Program-made: the position numbers and the translations under genes
Source: Chitinophagaceae bacterium
Lineage (GTDB): Bacteria; Bacteroidota; Bacteroidia; Chitinophagales; Chitinophagaceae
Direction of reading: 5' to 3'
DNA length: 54,136 bases
Assembly: GCA_023957755.1 (NCBI GenBank)
Contig: JAMLGT010000020.1
Location: forward strand, 1 to 54,136
The notes under the pieces: model-generated
What the model saw: only the letters and a program-made list of their open reading frames with translations
What the model was told of the DNA's origin: nothing
The model's database searches: none
Part shown: positions 43,212 to 53,245 of the stretch, one piece after another
How positions within the stretch are numbered: position 1 is the stretch's first letter
How the letters are laid out: each line of letters opens with the position of its first letter

Positions 43212-44228
43212 ATGAACTCGCAACAATTAGTAACTGCCACATATAATAACATCAGAAAACGACTCATTCTGATTCTTGTTTTTTCAATCATCTGTGCAAT
43301 AGCATTGGCAATCCTTGCTTTCAAGTCGGGGATAAAATATACGTCTAATGCAGTAATCTTCCCTCTTACAAATAGCGAAAGTACTTCTTCATCAAGTTCA
43401 GTACTCAGCGCATTGACGGGGAGATTTGATATGGGCAAAAATTTTACTGAAGAAAATTCTGTAAACATCATCGACCTGGCACAAAGCCGAACCATCAGTG
43501 AGGAAGTAGCCAGAACAGTGGTACCTGCAATGGACAAGAAGACCATTGGACGAATCCTATTTGAAGAATTTAATAAAAATAAATTCTTCTTCCAGAAGAG
43601 CCCGCAAATAAATACAGACGACTCCTCACTAGCCATCTGGGCAGCTAGCGAGCAACTTAGACCTAACCTGAGTGCCATCATTACCAAGAACAACAGCTTT
43701 CTGATCAACTACACAGGAAAATCTCCTGAACTCGTCAAGGTCATAAGCTATACATATATTGACAAGATATCTTCATACTATATTGCAATAAAACGCGAAA
43801 AATCAAGACAAGACTTTGAGTTTGCCACCCGGAAAGCCGACTCGCTACGGTCAGTCCTGAATGCCAAAGACAAGAACCTTATCGGGATGGATAATAAAAC
43901 ACTTTTCACAAATACCGACAGACTACAATTCAAGGTACCCGTTGAGAATGTAATCCTTGATAAGCAAATGATACGCTCTCAATACGCTGATGCAGTTGCC
44001 AACCAGCAAAACGCAGCCTATAAACTGCAAAGAGCTACACCTGTCATCAAAGTACTTGACAAGCCAGACCCGCCATACGATACTTCCTCCCGATCACCCA
44101 TTCTCTTTGGTATTGGTGGCTTCATTGGAGGATTCGCATTCTTAAGCTTTTTATTATCATTACCTGTATTATTCAAATTCAGTCGCGAGGAATTCAGGAA
44201 ACTTATTTATGGAACTGAGCCTTCATAA
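43212..44228 (+). CDS. Wzz-like chain-length determinant / polysaccharide co-polymerase
   Basis: This 338-aa inner-membrane protein has two membrane helices (about 17-38 and 296-317) enclosing a periplasmic domain with coiled-coil segments (about 190-215). A proline-rich stretch (PDPPYDTSSRSP) stands before the second helix, as in Wzz/PCP proteins. It lacks the tyrosine kinase domain of Wzc. It would set polymer length and connect to the SLBB channel encoded 4 bp upstream. The opening motif TYNNIRKRLILILVFSII fits the family only loosely. Confidence 0.82.
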   Translation: MNSQQLVTATYNNIRKRLILILVFSIICAIALAILAFKSGIKYTSNAVIFPLTNSESTSSSSSVLSALTGRFDMGKNFTEENSVNIIDLAQSRTISEEVARTVVPAMDKKTIGRILFEEFNKNKFFFQKSPQINTDDSSLAIWAASEQLRPNLSAIITKNNSFLINYTGKSPELVKVISYTYIDKISSYYIAIKREKSRQDFEFATRKADSLRSVLNAKDKNLIGMDNKTLFTNTDRLQFKVPVENVILDKQMIRSQYADAVANQQNAAYKLQRATPVIKVLDKPDPPYDTSSRSPILFGIGGFIGGFAFLSFLLSLPVLFKFSREEFRKLIYGTEPS

Positions 44229-44309
44229 AACCCAATACCCGGAATCAGAGCATCCTCAGCCTTACAACCCCGTTCAGCCTCTGTCAATACAGTTACCTAA
44301 TTTTGCAAA

Positions 44310-44930
44310 ATGAACTTCTCATCGTCCTTATTGGAAAACGCCGTTAATGAATTTGCAAAACTCCCGGGGATAGGAAAGAAAACTGCTTTAAGGCTTGCGT
44401 TACACCTCCTGAAAAAAGAAGATGCTGATGTGGATGCATTTACAGAAGCCATTACCAGAATGAAACACGAAGTGAAACTGTGTCCGCGTTGTGGAAATCT
44501 ATCGGATAATGAACTCTGTGTAATCTGTAAGGACGCTACCCGGAAAAAAAGGGTAATCTGCGTAGTAGAAAGTATCCGTGATGTAATCGCCATCGAAAGC
44601 ACACATCAGTTCAGCGGCCTCTACCATGTGCTGGGAGGAATCATCTCTCCACTGGACGGCATTGGGCCTGATCAACTAAACATTGAAAGCCTTATACAGC
44701 GAGTCAATAAGGAAGAAACCGAGGAACTGATATTTGCATTAAGTCCTAACATACAGGGTGACACTACAATATACTATATCAGTAAGAAATTGGCTGACAC
44801 CCGGGTGAAAATTACCACTATCGCAAGAGGAATTGCATTTGGAGGAGAACTGGAATATGCCGACGAACTTACACTTGCAAGAAGTATTGCCAATCGCCTC
44901 CCTATCGACAATTATGTAAACGGGATTTAA
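44310..44930 (+). CDS. recR: Recombination protein RecR
   Basis: This 206-aa DNA repair protein acts with RecO and RecF in gap repair. A helix-hairpin-helix (KLPGIGKKTALRLALHLL) comes first. The zinc finger follows with C58, C61, C70 and C73 (CPRCGNLSDNELCVIC). The Toprim domain (CVVESIRDVIAIES) and the end LEYADELTLARSIANR are complete. TAATTTTG at 44,298-44,305 resembles a -7 element only 4 bp before the ATG, which would give a leaderless message. Confidence 0.96.
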   Translation: MNFSSSLLENAVNEFAKLPGIGKKTALRLALHLLKKEDADVDAFTEAITRMKHEVKLCPRCGNLSDNELCVICKDATRKKRVICVVESIRDVIAIESTHQFSGLYHVLGGIISPLDGIGPDQLNIESLIQRVNKEETEELIFALSPNIQGDTTIYYISKKLADTRVKITTIARGIAFGGELEYADELTLARSIANRLPIDNYVNGI

Positions 44931-44947
44931 AACTAATACAGCGGATA

Positions 44948-45937
44948 CTATAAATTATTCCGCTCTTTAAGTACTTTGCAAGTATAGGCTATCGTATCTT
45001 TTACAGGTATAAAAGTAAATCCTGTGAGTGCCTTTAGCACCTTTGAATTATCATAATACACTTTCCCAAGCGATGACAAGGCAGTTTCTCTGGTAAGCAG
45101 AGGTTTTCTTCCGGTAATCAAGCCTTTTAGTTTCTCGTATCGCCATACAATTGCCGCCAAAAAGGGAGTAACTTTTCTATGTGGCGGACGCTTCCCAAAA
45201 CAATTTGCAATTGCTGTAAAGACTTCCCTAAAACTAAGACACTCACTATTAAGTATAAACCTCTCAGCAGTAATGGGGGATTGCATTAGCTGAATCATCG
45301 CGCTCACTACATCCCGCACATCTACAAAGCCGGCTACCCCTTCTGAATACCATGAGAATTCGTTATAGGCAGATTTGAAGATTGCGAGTGATCCTTTGCT
45401 CCAGTCATCACCACCGAAGATGATAGAGGGATTCACAATTACTGCATCCAAACCCTCTCCAATCCCCCGCCACACCTCCATTTCAGAAAGATACTTTGAC
45501 TTACTGTAATTGCTCGTATCTGTTGTTTCAACCCAATGTGCATCCTCATTTACTATGAGAGCGCCGGGATTACGCCCGATAGCTGCCACAGAACTTACGT
45601 GCACAAGTTTCCGGATACCTGCGTCGATACATGCATTAACGATGTTGGCTGTGCCTTCTACGTTAATCTTCATCAGCCGATATCTGTCTGATGGGTCATA
45701 AGACACGATAGCAGCACAGTGAAATACATGAGTAATACCCTCCAACGCTTCTTCAATCATCACAACATCCAACACATCCCCTTCCACAAATTCGAGATTG
45801 GGATGACTGTAATCCATCCTATGGCTATGTACCATCGCACGGACTTTAAAGCCCTGATTCAGGAGTTGCATTACCAATTCCTTTCCTACAAGCCCTGAAG
45901 CTCCGGTAACAAAAATCTTATCAGTGTCTCTGTTCAA
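44948..45937 (-). CDS. NAD-dependent epimerase/dehydratase (extended SDR)
   Basis: This 329-aa protein has the NAD motif FVTGASGLVGKELVMQLL, the VFHCAAIVSYDPSDR region, a catalytic serine in VHVSSVAAIG and YSKSK (YxxxK). NPSIIFGGDDW and the FVDVRDVVSAM motif match dihydroflavonol-reductase-like SDRs. The substrate is unknown. It is the last of three minus-strand genes after pheS and the 3-hydroxyacyl-CoA dehydrogenase, 12 bp from the latter. Confidence 0.87.
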   Translation of the reverse strand: MNRDTDKIFVTGASGLVGKELVMQLLNQGFKVRAMVHSHRMDYSHPNLEFVEGDVLDVVMIEEALEGITHVFHCAAIVSYDPSDRYRLMKINVEGTANIVNACIDAGIRKLVHVSSVAAIGRNPGALIVNEDAHWVETTDTSNYSKSKYLSEMEVWRGIGEGLDAVIVNPSIIFGGDDWSKGSLAIFKSAYNEFSWYSEGVAGFVDVRDVVSAMIQLMQSPITAERFILNSECLSFREVFTAIANCFGKRPPHRKVTPFLAAIVWRYEKLKGLITGRKPLLTRETALSSLGKVYYDNSKVLKALTGFTFIPVKDTIAYTCKVLKERNNL

Positions 45938-45949
45938 TGGATTAAAAAA

Positions 45950-46792
45950 CTAATACTTATAGAATCCTTCTCCTGATTTTCTACCCAGCATACCACTTCC
46001 AACCTTCTGCTGCTGCAACACAGAAGGACGCAATCTTGCCGGCCTTCCTAAGGCTTCATACACGGTCTCAGACGTTTTGAGGTTTATGTCTATTCCGATA
46101 AGATCCATCAACCTGAATGGCCCCATCCTGAATCCAACAGATTCCAAAATAGCGTCGATCTCCTCAAACCCTGCTACACCCTCCTGAGCCAGTCTGAGCG
46201 ACTGCAAATAATAAGGTCGCGCCACTCTGTTTACAATGAATCCCGGAGCGTCTTTGCACACTACCGGTTGTTTTCCTATTGCGGCACAAATCTCCTGCAG
46301 TTCTCTGACTACTTCGCTACACGTATGCGATCCTTCTACAATTTCTACCAACGGCATGATATACGCAGGATTGAAAAAGTGCATACCCGCAATACGCTCC
46401 GGAAAATCAACCTGCTCCTGCAATTTTGTTATGGAAAGTGATGAAGTATTAGAGGCAAATATTACTTCCTCATTATTGACCAATGCCAGCTGTTTTAACA
46501 AATCAACCTTTGCTGACAAATCTTCAACTATGGCCTCCACGATCAGGAATGCGATACAATCTCCCGGGTCGGAAGTGAATTGAATCCTGTTAATAATTTC
46601 TGTTTTTTCTTTGGATGATATCTTATTCTTCTTCAGCAGATAATCCAGGTTCTTCTCGATTGCCTCAGCCGCTCTTGAAAGAGCTCCGCTATCAAGATCG
46701 AACAGAATCACAGGAAAAGCATTTTGTGCAAAAACTTGTGCTATACCGCTACCCATTGTGCCGGCCCCGCAGACTGCTACCTGAATGTCCAT
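45950..46792 (-). CDS. 3-hydroxybutyryl-CoA (3-hydroxyacyl-CoA) dehydrogenase
   Basis: This 280-aa NAD-dependent enzyme has AVCGAGTMGSGIAQVFA at the N-terminus. IVEAIVEDLSAKVDLLKQL and SNTSSLSITKL follow, and the catalytic H138 lies in MHFFNPAYIMPLVEI. The C-terminal domain with GFIVNRVARPYYLQSLRL is complete. It would work with the acyl-CoA dehydrogenase elsewhere in the window in fatty-acid metabolism. It is 8 bp after pheS on the same strand. Confidence 0.92.
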   Translation of the reverse strand: MDIQVAVCGAGTMGSGIAQVFAQNAFPVILFDLDSGALSRAAEAIEKNLDYLLKKNKISSKEKTEIINRIQFTSDPGDCIAFLIVEAIVEDLSAKVDLLKQLALVNNEEVIFASNTSSLSITKLQEQVDFPERIAGMHFFNPAYIMPLVEIVEGSHTCSEVVRELQEICAAIGKQPVVCKDAPGFIVNRVARPYYLQSLRLAQEGVAGFEEIDAILESVGFRMGPFRLMDLIGIDINLKTSETVYEALGRPARLRPSVLQQQKVGSGMLGRKSGEGFYKY

Positions 46793-46800
46793 AGAAATAA

Positions 46801-47832
46801 TTATATCGCATTTCGGAATTGGGCGAGGAACCGCACATCGTTCTCACTGAACAACCTCAGGTCATTAATCTGATACTTCAACATGGTGATTCTTTCGATC
46901 CCCATACCAAAAGCAAATCCTGTATATTTTTTTGAGTCAATTCCGCAATTATCCAGCACGTTAGGATGCACCATGCCGCATCCCAATATCTCAACCCATC
47001 CTGTGTATTTACATACATTGCAACCCTTTCCTCCACAAATCAGGCAACTGATATCCATTTCTGCGCTTGGCTCTGTAAAAGGAAAATAGGACGGACGAAA
47101 ACGGATTCCAATATCCTTCCCAAACATTTCCCTGACAAAGAAATAAAGCGTTTGTTTCAAATCGGCAAAGCTTACATCCTCTTCGATATACAAACCCTCT
47201 ACCTGATGGAAAAAACAGTGGGCACGCGCACTAATCGTCTCATTTCGGAATACCCTTCCGGGACATACAATCCGAATGGGCATATATCCTTTTTCCATTT
47301 CTCTCACCTGCACACTACTGGTATGGGTACGCAACATCCAGGCAGGATCCTGATTTACGTAAAAAGTATCCTGCATATCTCTGGCAGGATGATTCTCCGG
47401 AAGATTTAAGGCAGTGAAATTATGCCAGTCGTCCTCCACCTCAGGGCCTTCCGCTACTGTAAATCCCAATCTTTGGAAAATGGATACAATGCGGTTGCGC
47501 ACAATACTGATTGGGTGCCTGGTACCTACCGGAAGTTCATTGCCCGGCAGGGTCAAATCAATAGAATGCCCTTTTTCTTCCACCGCTGCAGACACTGATT
47601 CCTTCAATTGAGTGTACTTCTCTTCAGCATACTTCTTCAGTGCATTGAGGGCAAGACCTGCCTCCTTCCTCTTTTCAGGAAGAATAGACTTCATGTCGCC
47701 CATCAGATTCTTCACAGCACCTGAGGAGCCGATAAACCTGATTCTAAAGTGCTCCGCTACATCTTTTTCAGCAGATGCAAATCCATCAATTTCTGACCTG
47801 ATACGGGAAATTTTTTCTAATAACTCATCCAT
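46801..47832 (-). CDS. pheS: Phenylalanyl-tRNA synthetase alpha subunit
   Basis: This 343-aa subunit charges tRNA-Phe together with PheT, which is not in the window. The N-terminal coiled coil is followed by the class II motifs GTRHPISIVRNRIVSIFQRL, FRNETISARAHCFFHQVEG and the end FAFGMGIERITMLKY. A frame start at 47,874 exists, but MDELLEKISRIRSEI at 47,832 is the family start. A CICGGKGCNVC cysteine cluster in the insert (near residue 270) is common in this phylum. Confidence 0.95.
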   Translation of the reverse strand: MDELLEKISRIRSEIDGFASAEKDVAEHFRIRFIGSSGAVKNLMGDMKSILPEKRKEAGLALNALKKYAEEKYTQLKESVSAAVEEKGHSIDLTLPGNELPVGTRHPISIVRNRIVSIFQRLGFTVAEGPEVEDDWHNFTALNLPENHPARDMQDTFYVNQDPAWMLRTHTSSVQVREMEKGYMPIRIVCPGRVFRNETISARAHCFFHQVEGLYIEEDVSFADLKQTLYFFVREMFGKDIGIRFRPSYFPFTEPSAEMDISCLICGGKGCNVCKYTGWVEILGCGMVHPNVLDNCGIDSKKYTGFAFGMGIERITMLKYQINDLRLFSENDVRFLAQFRNAI

Positions 47833-47867
47833 AGAACCGCGAAGGTAGGCACAAACATTTATTTTTT

Positions 47868-47897
47868 CCGGCACATAAAATTATTAATTTGTGCCGG
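47868..47897. repeat. Inverted repeat between pheS and the ureohydrolase gene
   Basis: CCGGCACA (47,868-47,875) and TGTGCCGG (47,890-47,897) form an 8-bp perfect dyad with a 14-nt AT-rich centre. A second pairing is possible with GGCACAAA at 47,848-47,855. The dyad lies between divergent genes and may be an operator; no terminator T-run adjoins it. Confidence 0.35.
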
Positions 47898-47945
47898 CAT
47901 CATTATATAATCTGATCAGCCCCGAATGAAAAGAAAAAACCGCTT

Positions 47946-49073
47946 ATGAACGACTTAGCCCAATTCCTCGACCCGGTGAGCACGGATATCATCAGTGGCG
48001 ATATAGCGTACAACGACAAACAAATTGGACGTATTGCAGACATTTATAAGACGAATTTTCCTGAAGTTTCTCAGGCCGATATAATTCTGGTGGGGACCGA
48101 TGAAGCCCGTGGGGCTGGCTACATCTCTGATAACCATCCGGCAGATGTAGTGAGGGAACAGCTTTACAGGCTGTACTTATGGCATCCGGATATTAAAATT
48201 GCTGATATAGGCAACATCAAAAATGGTAATTCACTTAACGACAGCTATTCGTGTCTGCGTACTATACTCGGAGACTTTGCAGGCACGGGAAAATCTGTAA
48301 TAATTATCGGTGGATCGCACGACAACACGCTGGCACAATACAGTGTGTATGCAGAAAGCGGCAAGTTTGCCGAGGCTACCGTCATCGATGCACATATCGA
48401 CCTACAGAGTGAGGCGGCACTGAAGAGTGAGAGTTTTCTGATGGAAATGCTGACCTCAGAACCCAATTTCATCAGGCACTACAATCATATTGGTTTTCAA
48501 AGCTACTTCGTGCATCCCTATATGTTAGAGACTATGGATAAGCTCAGGTTTGATGTGCATCGGGTAGGAACAGCAAAAGAACATCTGGATGAGATGGAAC
48601 CGGTAATGCGGACGTCAGACTTTTTCAGCTTTGACCTTGGAGCTGTCCAATACGGTGCTATTCCGGGCAGCGGGGTTAGTCCCAATGGATTTACCGGCGA
48701 AGAAGCCTGCAGCCTGGCCCGTTTTGCAGGGATGGCCCAAAAAGCTGATTCTTTTGGCATATACGGATATCGCCCTGAAAGAGATATCGACAGTATTACT
48801 GCTCTGCAGATTTCACAAATGATCTGGTATTTCATTGACGGGAAAAGCAGGAGCAGGATGGAATCTGACTTCAATGACACATTCGCCTTTAACGAATACC
48901 ATACTTCGTTTGCAGAAGGAGAAACCACTTTCCTCCAAAGCAAGAAGACAAACAGGTGGTGGATGAAGATGCCTGGCAAAAAATATATCGCATGCAGCTA
49001 TAGCGACTATCTGTATGCAAGTAACAATGAAATTCCGGAGAGATGGCTGCGTGTGCAGGAGCGGGAAGGCTGA
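47946..49073 (+). CDS. Ureohydrolase, formimidoylglutamase-like
   Basis: This 375-aa protein has the arginase-fold manganese motifs GGSHDNT (H125), DAHIDL (D148, H150, D152) and SFDLGAV (D230). In typical arginases the last motif is SxDxD; here G232 replaces the second aspartate, as far as I recall a trait of the Bacteroidota formimidoylglutamase-like group. SPNGFTGEEACSLARFAG and ALQISQMIWYFIDG also fit that group. It may release formamide from N-formimidoyl-glutamate in histidine breakdown, but no hut genes are near. It is convergent with the TRIC gene. Confidence 0.82.
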   Translation: MNDLAQFLDPVSTDIISGDIAYNDKQIGRIADIYKTNFPEVSQADIILVGTDEARGAGYISDNHPADVVREQLYRLYLWHPDIKIADIGNIKNGNSLNDSYSCLRTILGDFAGTGKSVIIIGGSHDNTLAQYSVYAESGKFAEATVIDAHIDLQSEAALKSESFLMEMLTSEPNFIRHYNHIGFQSYFVHPYMLETMDKLRFDVHRVGTAKEHLDEMEPVMRTSDFFSFDLGAVQYGAIPGSGVSPNGFTGEEACSLARFAGMAQKADSFGIYGYRPERDIDSITALQISQMIWYFIDGKSRSRMESDFNDTFAFNEYHTSFAEGETTFLQSKKTNRWWMKMPGKKYIACSYSDYLYASNNEIPERWLRVQEREG

Positions 49074-49078
49074 ACGGC

Positions 49079-49711
49079 CTAGCTTTTCCTCCTGTTGATT
49101 TTCCGGTACAAGTCGGGCAGTTTCCAATCATAACGAATAGCAAGCGTCCGTACCAGAAACACCGCAATAATGGAGACAGACTCATTAATTTCTTCGTTTA
49201 CCCCAAACAATCGCAACACAAAGAACACTGTGCCTCCTGCAATACATGCAGAAGCATAAATTTCCTTCTGGAAGATGATAGGGATATTATTCAAAAGCAT
49301 ATCCCTGATTACACCACCGAAGCAGCCGGTAATAGTTCCCAAAGCCACACAAACCACCGGATGCAAATCAAAGGCAATACCTTTCTGGATGCCCACTATT
49401 GTAAACAGCCCCAGCCCCAATGAGTCAAATACAAGTAATGTCTTCCTGAAATTCCTTATTCCATGCCTGAACAAAATAACCACGACCGCAGTACCAAGAA
49501 TGATGGCAGTGTAGTGGATATCCCTTATCCAGGTTACAGGAAGATCACCAATCAGCATGTCTCTGATAGTACCTCCGCCAATAGCGGTTACAAATGCTAT
49601 GATAATCACCCCAAAAAGGTCTAACCGCCTGTCCAGTGCCGCATATACACCCGACACGGCAAACGCAATAGTGCCCAGCACATCCACCACCTCTGTATAT
49701 TCTGAAAACAT
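49079..49711 (-). CDS. TRIC-type cation channel (UPF0126)
   Basis: This 210-aa membrane protein has seven predicted helices in two homologous halves, each with a glycine-rich motif: AIGGGTIRDMLIGDLPV and CFGGVIRDMLLNNIPII. These are the UPF0126/TRIC signatures of prokaryotic trimeric potassium-permeable channels. The frame extends to 49,759, but MFSEYTEVVDVLGTIAFAVSG at 49,711 is the likely start. Its stop is 5 bp from that of the convergent ureohydrolase gene. Confidence 0.88.
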   Translation of the reverse strand: MFSEYTEVVDVLGTIAFAVSGVYAALDRRLDLFGVIIIAFVTAIGGGTIRDMLIGDLPVTWIRDIHYTAIILGTAVVVILFRHGIRNFRKTLLVFDSLGLGLFTIVGIQKGIAFDLHPVVCVALGTITGCFGGVIRDMLLNNIPIIFQKEIYASACIAGGTVFFVLRLFGVNEEINESVSIIAVFLVRTLAIRYDWKLPDLYRKINRRKS

Positions 49712-49856
49712 ATTAAAATTCAAAAAACAGAAATCCCTGCCAGCGCCACCCACATGCAAACAGTAGAAATTCCGGTAACTTTATTCCTGCAAATGTATAA
49801 CCATAGCGATTATAGCACTACACGAAAAGTGAAACCAGCAAAAATTTGATTAGAAT

Positions 49857-50096
49857 ATGAAGAAAACGCCTCTTATCATCGACGTACGCGATGCCTCAGA
49901 ATTTGAAAAAGGACATGCCAAAGGCAGCATAAACATACCCATCTCTCAATTAGAGGAAAAGATTGAAGAAATCAAAAAACAAGGGAAGCCAATTATCACA
50001 GTCTGTGGAGGTGGCACCCGAAACGGCCGTGCCTGCGAACTGCTGAAAAAGCATCAAATAGATACCACTGCCGGTGGCAGTTGGAAAAAGTATTAA
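49857..50096 (+). CDS. Small rhodanese-like protein
   Basis: This 79-aa minimal rhodanese has IIDVRDASEFEKGHAKGSINIP at the start and the active-site loop VCGGGTRNGRA with its cysteine. It could transfer sulfur in the cytoplasm. It is shorter than the ~100-aa norm and ends soon after the active-site helix. It lies 94 bp before uvrB on the same strand. Confidence 0.85.
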   Translation: MKKTPLIIDVRDASEFEKGHAKGSINIPISQLEEKIEEIKKQGKPIITVCGGGTRNGRACELLKKHQIDTTAGGSWKKY

Positions 50097-50189
50097 AAAC
50101 CAGACCACCATCTGCACAATTATTACAGTACTCCTAAAAACAAACTCCTTTTTGATGAAGGGCGCTTTCCGTCGTAAATTGCCATTTAT

Positions 50190-52214
50190 ATGCAATTTCA
50201 TCTGAATTCCACCTTTCAGCCGGCAGGCGACCAGCCTGAAGCAATCAGGCAACTTACAGAAGGGGTATTATCGGGAGAAAAGTATCAGACACTCCTGGGT
50301 GTTACAGGGAGCGGCAAGACCTTCACGATGGCTAATGTGATTCAGAATCTGCAGCGGCCAACACTGGTATTGACTCACAATAAAACATTGGTAGCTCAGC
50401 TTTACGGAGAGTTCAAACAGTTTTTTCCGGACAATTCTGTCGGATACTTTGTTTCGTATTACGACTATTATCAGCCGGAGGCTTACCTACCGGTTACAGA
50501 CACCTATATTGAAAAAGACCTCGCCATAAACGAGGAACTGGATAAACTCCGGCTGGCCGCCACATCCCAACTGCTTACGGGCAGGCGTGACATTGTGGTG
50601 GTAGCAAGCGTGAGCTGCATCTATGGTATCGGTAACCCTAAGGATTTTGCCGAAGGGGTCATCCGGATACAGGAAGGGCAGACCATCAGCAGGCAGGGCT
50701 TTTTACATTCATTGGTAAATGGCCTTTACAACAGAACCCAGACAGACTTTACCAGAGGTACATTCAGAGTGAAAGGCGATACGGTAGATATTAATCTGCC
50801 CTATATGGATAACGGGTATCGGATTACATTTTTCGGAGATGAAATCGAATCAATTGAAACACTCGACATTGAAAGTGGCAGGCGTATTTCAAATGTGGAC
50901 CACTGTGCCATCTTCCCTGCCAATCTGTATCTGGCACCTAAGGATAAAATTAATCAGATACTAGCTGAAATTCAGGATGAAGCAGCCCAACAAACCGAAT
51001 ACTTTAAGAGCATCGGAAAACTTATAGAAGCACAAAGAATTTCAGAAAGAGTAGCCTATGATGTAGAGATGATCCGAGAACTCGGTTACTGTAATGGAGT
51101 AGAAAACTATTCCAGGTTCTTCGACAGAAGAGAGGCCGGTACAAGACCTTTCTGTTTATTAGATTATTTTCCGAAAGACTATCTCTGTTTTATAGACGAA
51201 AGCCATCAGACGATACCCCAGGTGAGTGGAATGTATGGAGGAGACAGGTCGCGCAAACTGGTACTTGTCGATTTTGGATTCAGGCTACCAAGTGCCTTAG
51301 ATAACAGGCCGCTCAACTTTCATGAATTTGAGAGCATGCTTAATCAGGTCATCTTTGTCAGTGCTACTCCGGGTAATTATGAATTAGAAAAAACCGGAGG
51401 GGTGATCGTAGAACAGGTGGTTCGTCCGACCGGACTTCTCGATCCTCCAATTGAAGTACGTCCATCACTCAATCAGATTGATGATCTTCTGGAAGAAGTA
51501 GATCAGCGGGTGAAGAAAGGAGACCGGGTACTGGTAACCACCCTTACCAAGCGCATGGCGGAAGAGCTGGACAAATATCTGCAACGAATAAACATCCGTT
51601 CTAAATATATCCACAGCGAAGTACACACGCTCGACAGAATTGAGATACTCCGCCAATTGCGCCTGGGCGAGATTGATGTATTGGTGGGCGTGAATCTTTT
51701 GCGCGAGGGATTGGATATTCCGGAAGTGTCTCTGGTAGCCATTCTCGATGCAGATAAAGAAGGATTTTTGAGAAATGAACGATCACTGACCCAAACAGCA
51801 GGACGCGCCGCACGTAATGCAGACGGGCTGGTTATCTTCTATGCTGACAGGATTACACAAAGCATGCAGAAGACCATTGATGAGACCAACCGTCGCCGCG
51901 AAAAGCAAATTGAGTATAACAGAGTACACCACATCACTCCTGTAACTATCAAAAAAAGTATCAGCCAGATAATGGGTCAGACCTCAGTGCTCGATATTAA
52001 AGGTTATGATGAAAATGCCCCTAATGCAGTTACTGAAATCACCACAGCCGCCGAGCCACTGGAATATCATACCAAATCCCAATTGGAAAAAGCAATTGCA
52101 ACCACCAAACAACAGATGGATAAGGCAGCTAAAGACATGGACTTTATGGAAGCAGCCCGCCTGAGAGACGAAATGTTCCGAATGCAGAAAGAGTTAAAAG
52201 AGATGAAAGCATGA
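50190..52214 (+). CDS. uvrB: Excinuclease ABC subunit B
   Basis: This 674-aa helicase-like damage-verification protein works with UvrA and UvrC in nucleotide excision repair. Walker A is GVTGSGKT (about 40-47). The beta-hairpin YYDYYQPEAYLPVTDTYIEK, FIDESHQTIPQVSGMYGGDR and the motif VI region ERSLTQTAGRAARN are all present. A C-terminal UVR domain (about 630-674) that contacts UvrC is complete. The length is normal. Confidence 0.97.
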   Translation: MQFHLNSTFQPAGDQPEAIRQLTEGVLSGEKYQTLLGVTGSGKTFTMANVIQNLQRPTLVLTHNKTLVAQLYGEFKQFFPDNSVGYFVSYYDYYQPEAYLPVTDTYIEKDLAINEELDKLRLAATSQLLTGRRDIVVVASVSCIYGIGNPKDFAEGVIRIQEGQTISRQGFLHSLVNGLYNRTQTDFTRGTFRVKGDTVDINLPYMDNGYRITFFGDEIESIETLDIESGRRISNVDHCAIFPANLYLAPKDKINQILAEIQDEAAQQTEYFKSIGKLIEAQRISERVAYDVEMIRELGYCNGVENYSRFFDRREAGTRPFCLLDYFPKDYLCFIDESHQTIPQVSGMYGGDRSRKLVLVDFGFRLPSALDNRPLNFHEFESMLNQVIFVSATPGNYELEKTGGVIVEQVVRPTGLLDPPIEVRPSLNQIDDLLEEVDQRVKKGDRVLVTTLTKRMAEELDKYLQRINIRSKYIHSEVHTLDRIEILRQLRLGEIDVLVGVNLLREGLDIPEVSLVAILDADKEGFLRNERSLTQTAGRAARNADGLVIFYADRITQSMQKTIDETNRRREKQIEYNRVHHITPVTIKKSISQIMGQTSVLDIKGYDENAPNAVTEITTAAEPLEYHTKSQLEKAIATTKQQMDKAAKDMDFMEAARLRDEMFRMQKELKEMKA

Positions 52215-52261
52215 ATCTTTAAATACGAAGATGTTGCAAATGCTCTCATTACCTTTGCAAT

Positions 52262-52939
52262 ATGAAAATTGACATTCTATCCGCTGTGCCACAATTAATG
52301 GACAGTTTTTTCAACCATTCAATCCTGAAAAGAGCACAGGAGAAGAAATTGGTGGAATTGAGAGTACATAACATCCGTGACTACACGAATTACAAACACG
52401 GACAAATAGACGATTACCAGTTTGGTGGCGGGGCCGGGCTGGTATTAATGATAGAGCCTATTGTAAATGCGATTGAATCGCTTCAAAAGGAAAACACCTA
52501 CGACGAAATTATTTTCCTGACGCCTGATGGGGCACTCTTCAATCAGCAGGCAGCCAATCAGCTATCGCTTAAAAAGAATCTGTTATTGATCTGTGGGCAT
52601 TACAAAGGCATCGACCAGCGCATACGCGACCACTTTGTTACTCAGGAGATTTCTATCGGAGAATATGTCCTTAGCGGCGGCGAACTGGGGGCAGCCATTA
52701 TTACGGATGCGGTATGCAGATTGCTTCCGGGCGTATTAAACGACGAAACCTCTGCGCTATTCGATTCATTCCAGGATGGTCTGCTGGCACCACCTGTCTA
52801 TACTCGCCCTGAAGAGTTCAGAGGTTGGAAAGTACCCGAGGTATTACTTAGTGGCAACCATGCCAAAATCGAATCCTGGCGTCACGAGATGTCCCTGAAA
52901 AGAACCGAAGAGCGACACAGTAATAAGAAAGGAGAGTAA
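52262..52939 (+). CDS. trmD: tRNA (guanine-N1)-methyltransferase
   Basis: This 225-aa SPOUT enzyme methylates G37 of tRNAs with the SAM cofactor. The knot motifs [12 protein letters not shown] and [19 protein letters not shown] are intact. [21 protein letters not shown] is the conserved C-terminal segment. TACCTTTG (52,250-52,257) stands 4 bp before the ATG and looks like a -7 element, although TTG at proper distance is lacking. The gene usually sits with rpsP, rimM and rplS; here it stands alone after uvrB. Confidence 0.96.
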   Translation: MKIDILSAVPQLMDSFFNHSILKRAQEKKLVELRVHNIRDYTNYKHGQIDDYQFGGGAGLVLMIEPIVNAIESLQKENTYDEIIFLTPDGALFNQQAANQLSLKKNLLLICGHYKGIDQRIRDHFVTQEISIGEYVLSGGELGAAIITDAVCRLLPGVLNDETSALFDSFQDGLLAPPVYTRPEEFRGWKVPEVLLSGNHAKIESWRHEMSLKRTEERHSNKKGE

Positions 52940-53245
52940 CCAACCCGGAGATTTCAGGAATAGAAATAACCCATCCGCCATAACATAATAGTCCCCTCCG
53001 TTCACCAAACTTCCTCCAGCGCTCTTCAAAAAATCACACCTACCGGATATAGAAAGGGCCTGCACTATAGAGGATATTGCAGGTTTAATTAAAGGTGGTT
53101 AGCTGTATTTGCGCCACACAATAATTATTAATACGTATTGCGCAAAACGTATCTAACAAATTGAAACACAATGGTGAAATATTTTGCGGGGGCGGCTGGG
53201 GAAAGGTGGAAAGTTTCGTATATATTTGAGTTGCCTGTAATTTTT
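52940..53245. other. Gap at the inner edge of the right accessory arm; possible short attC-like site
   Basis: No gene is seen. From about 53,151, CTAACAAAT and GAAAC can pair, with bulges, with GTTTC and ATTTGAGTT ending at about 53,232. That would place a short attC-like palindrome directly before the cassette boundary GTTGCCTGTA (53,230-53,239). The pairing is weak and should be treated as a suggestion only. Confidence 0.25.
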
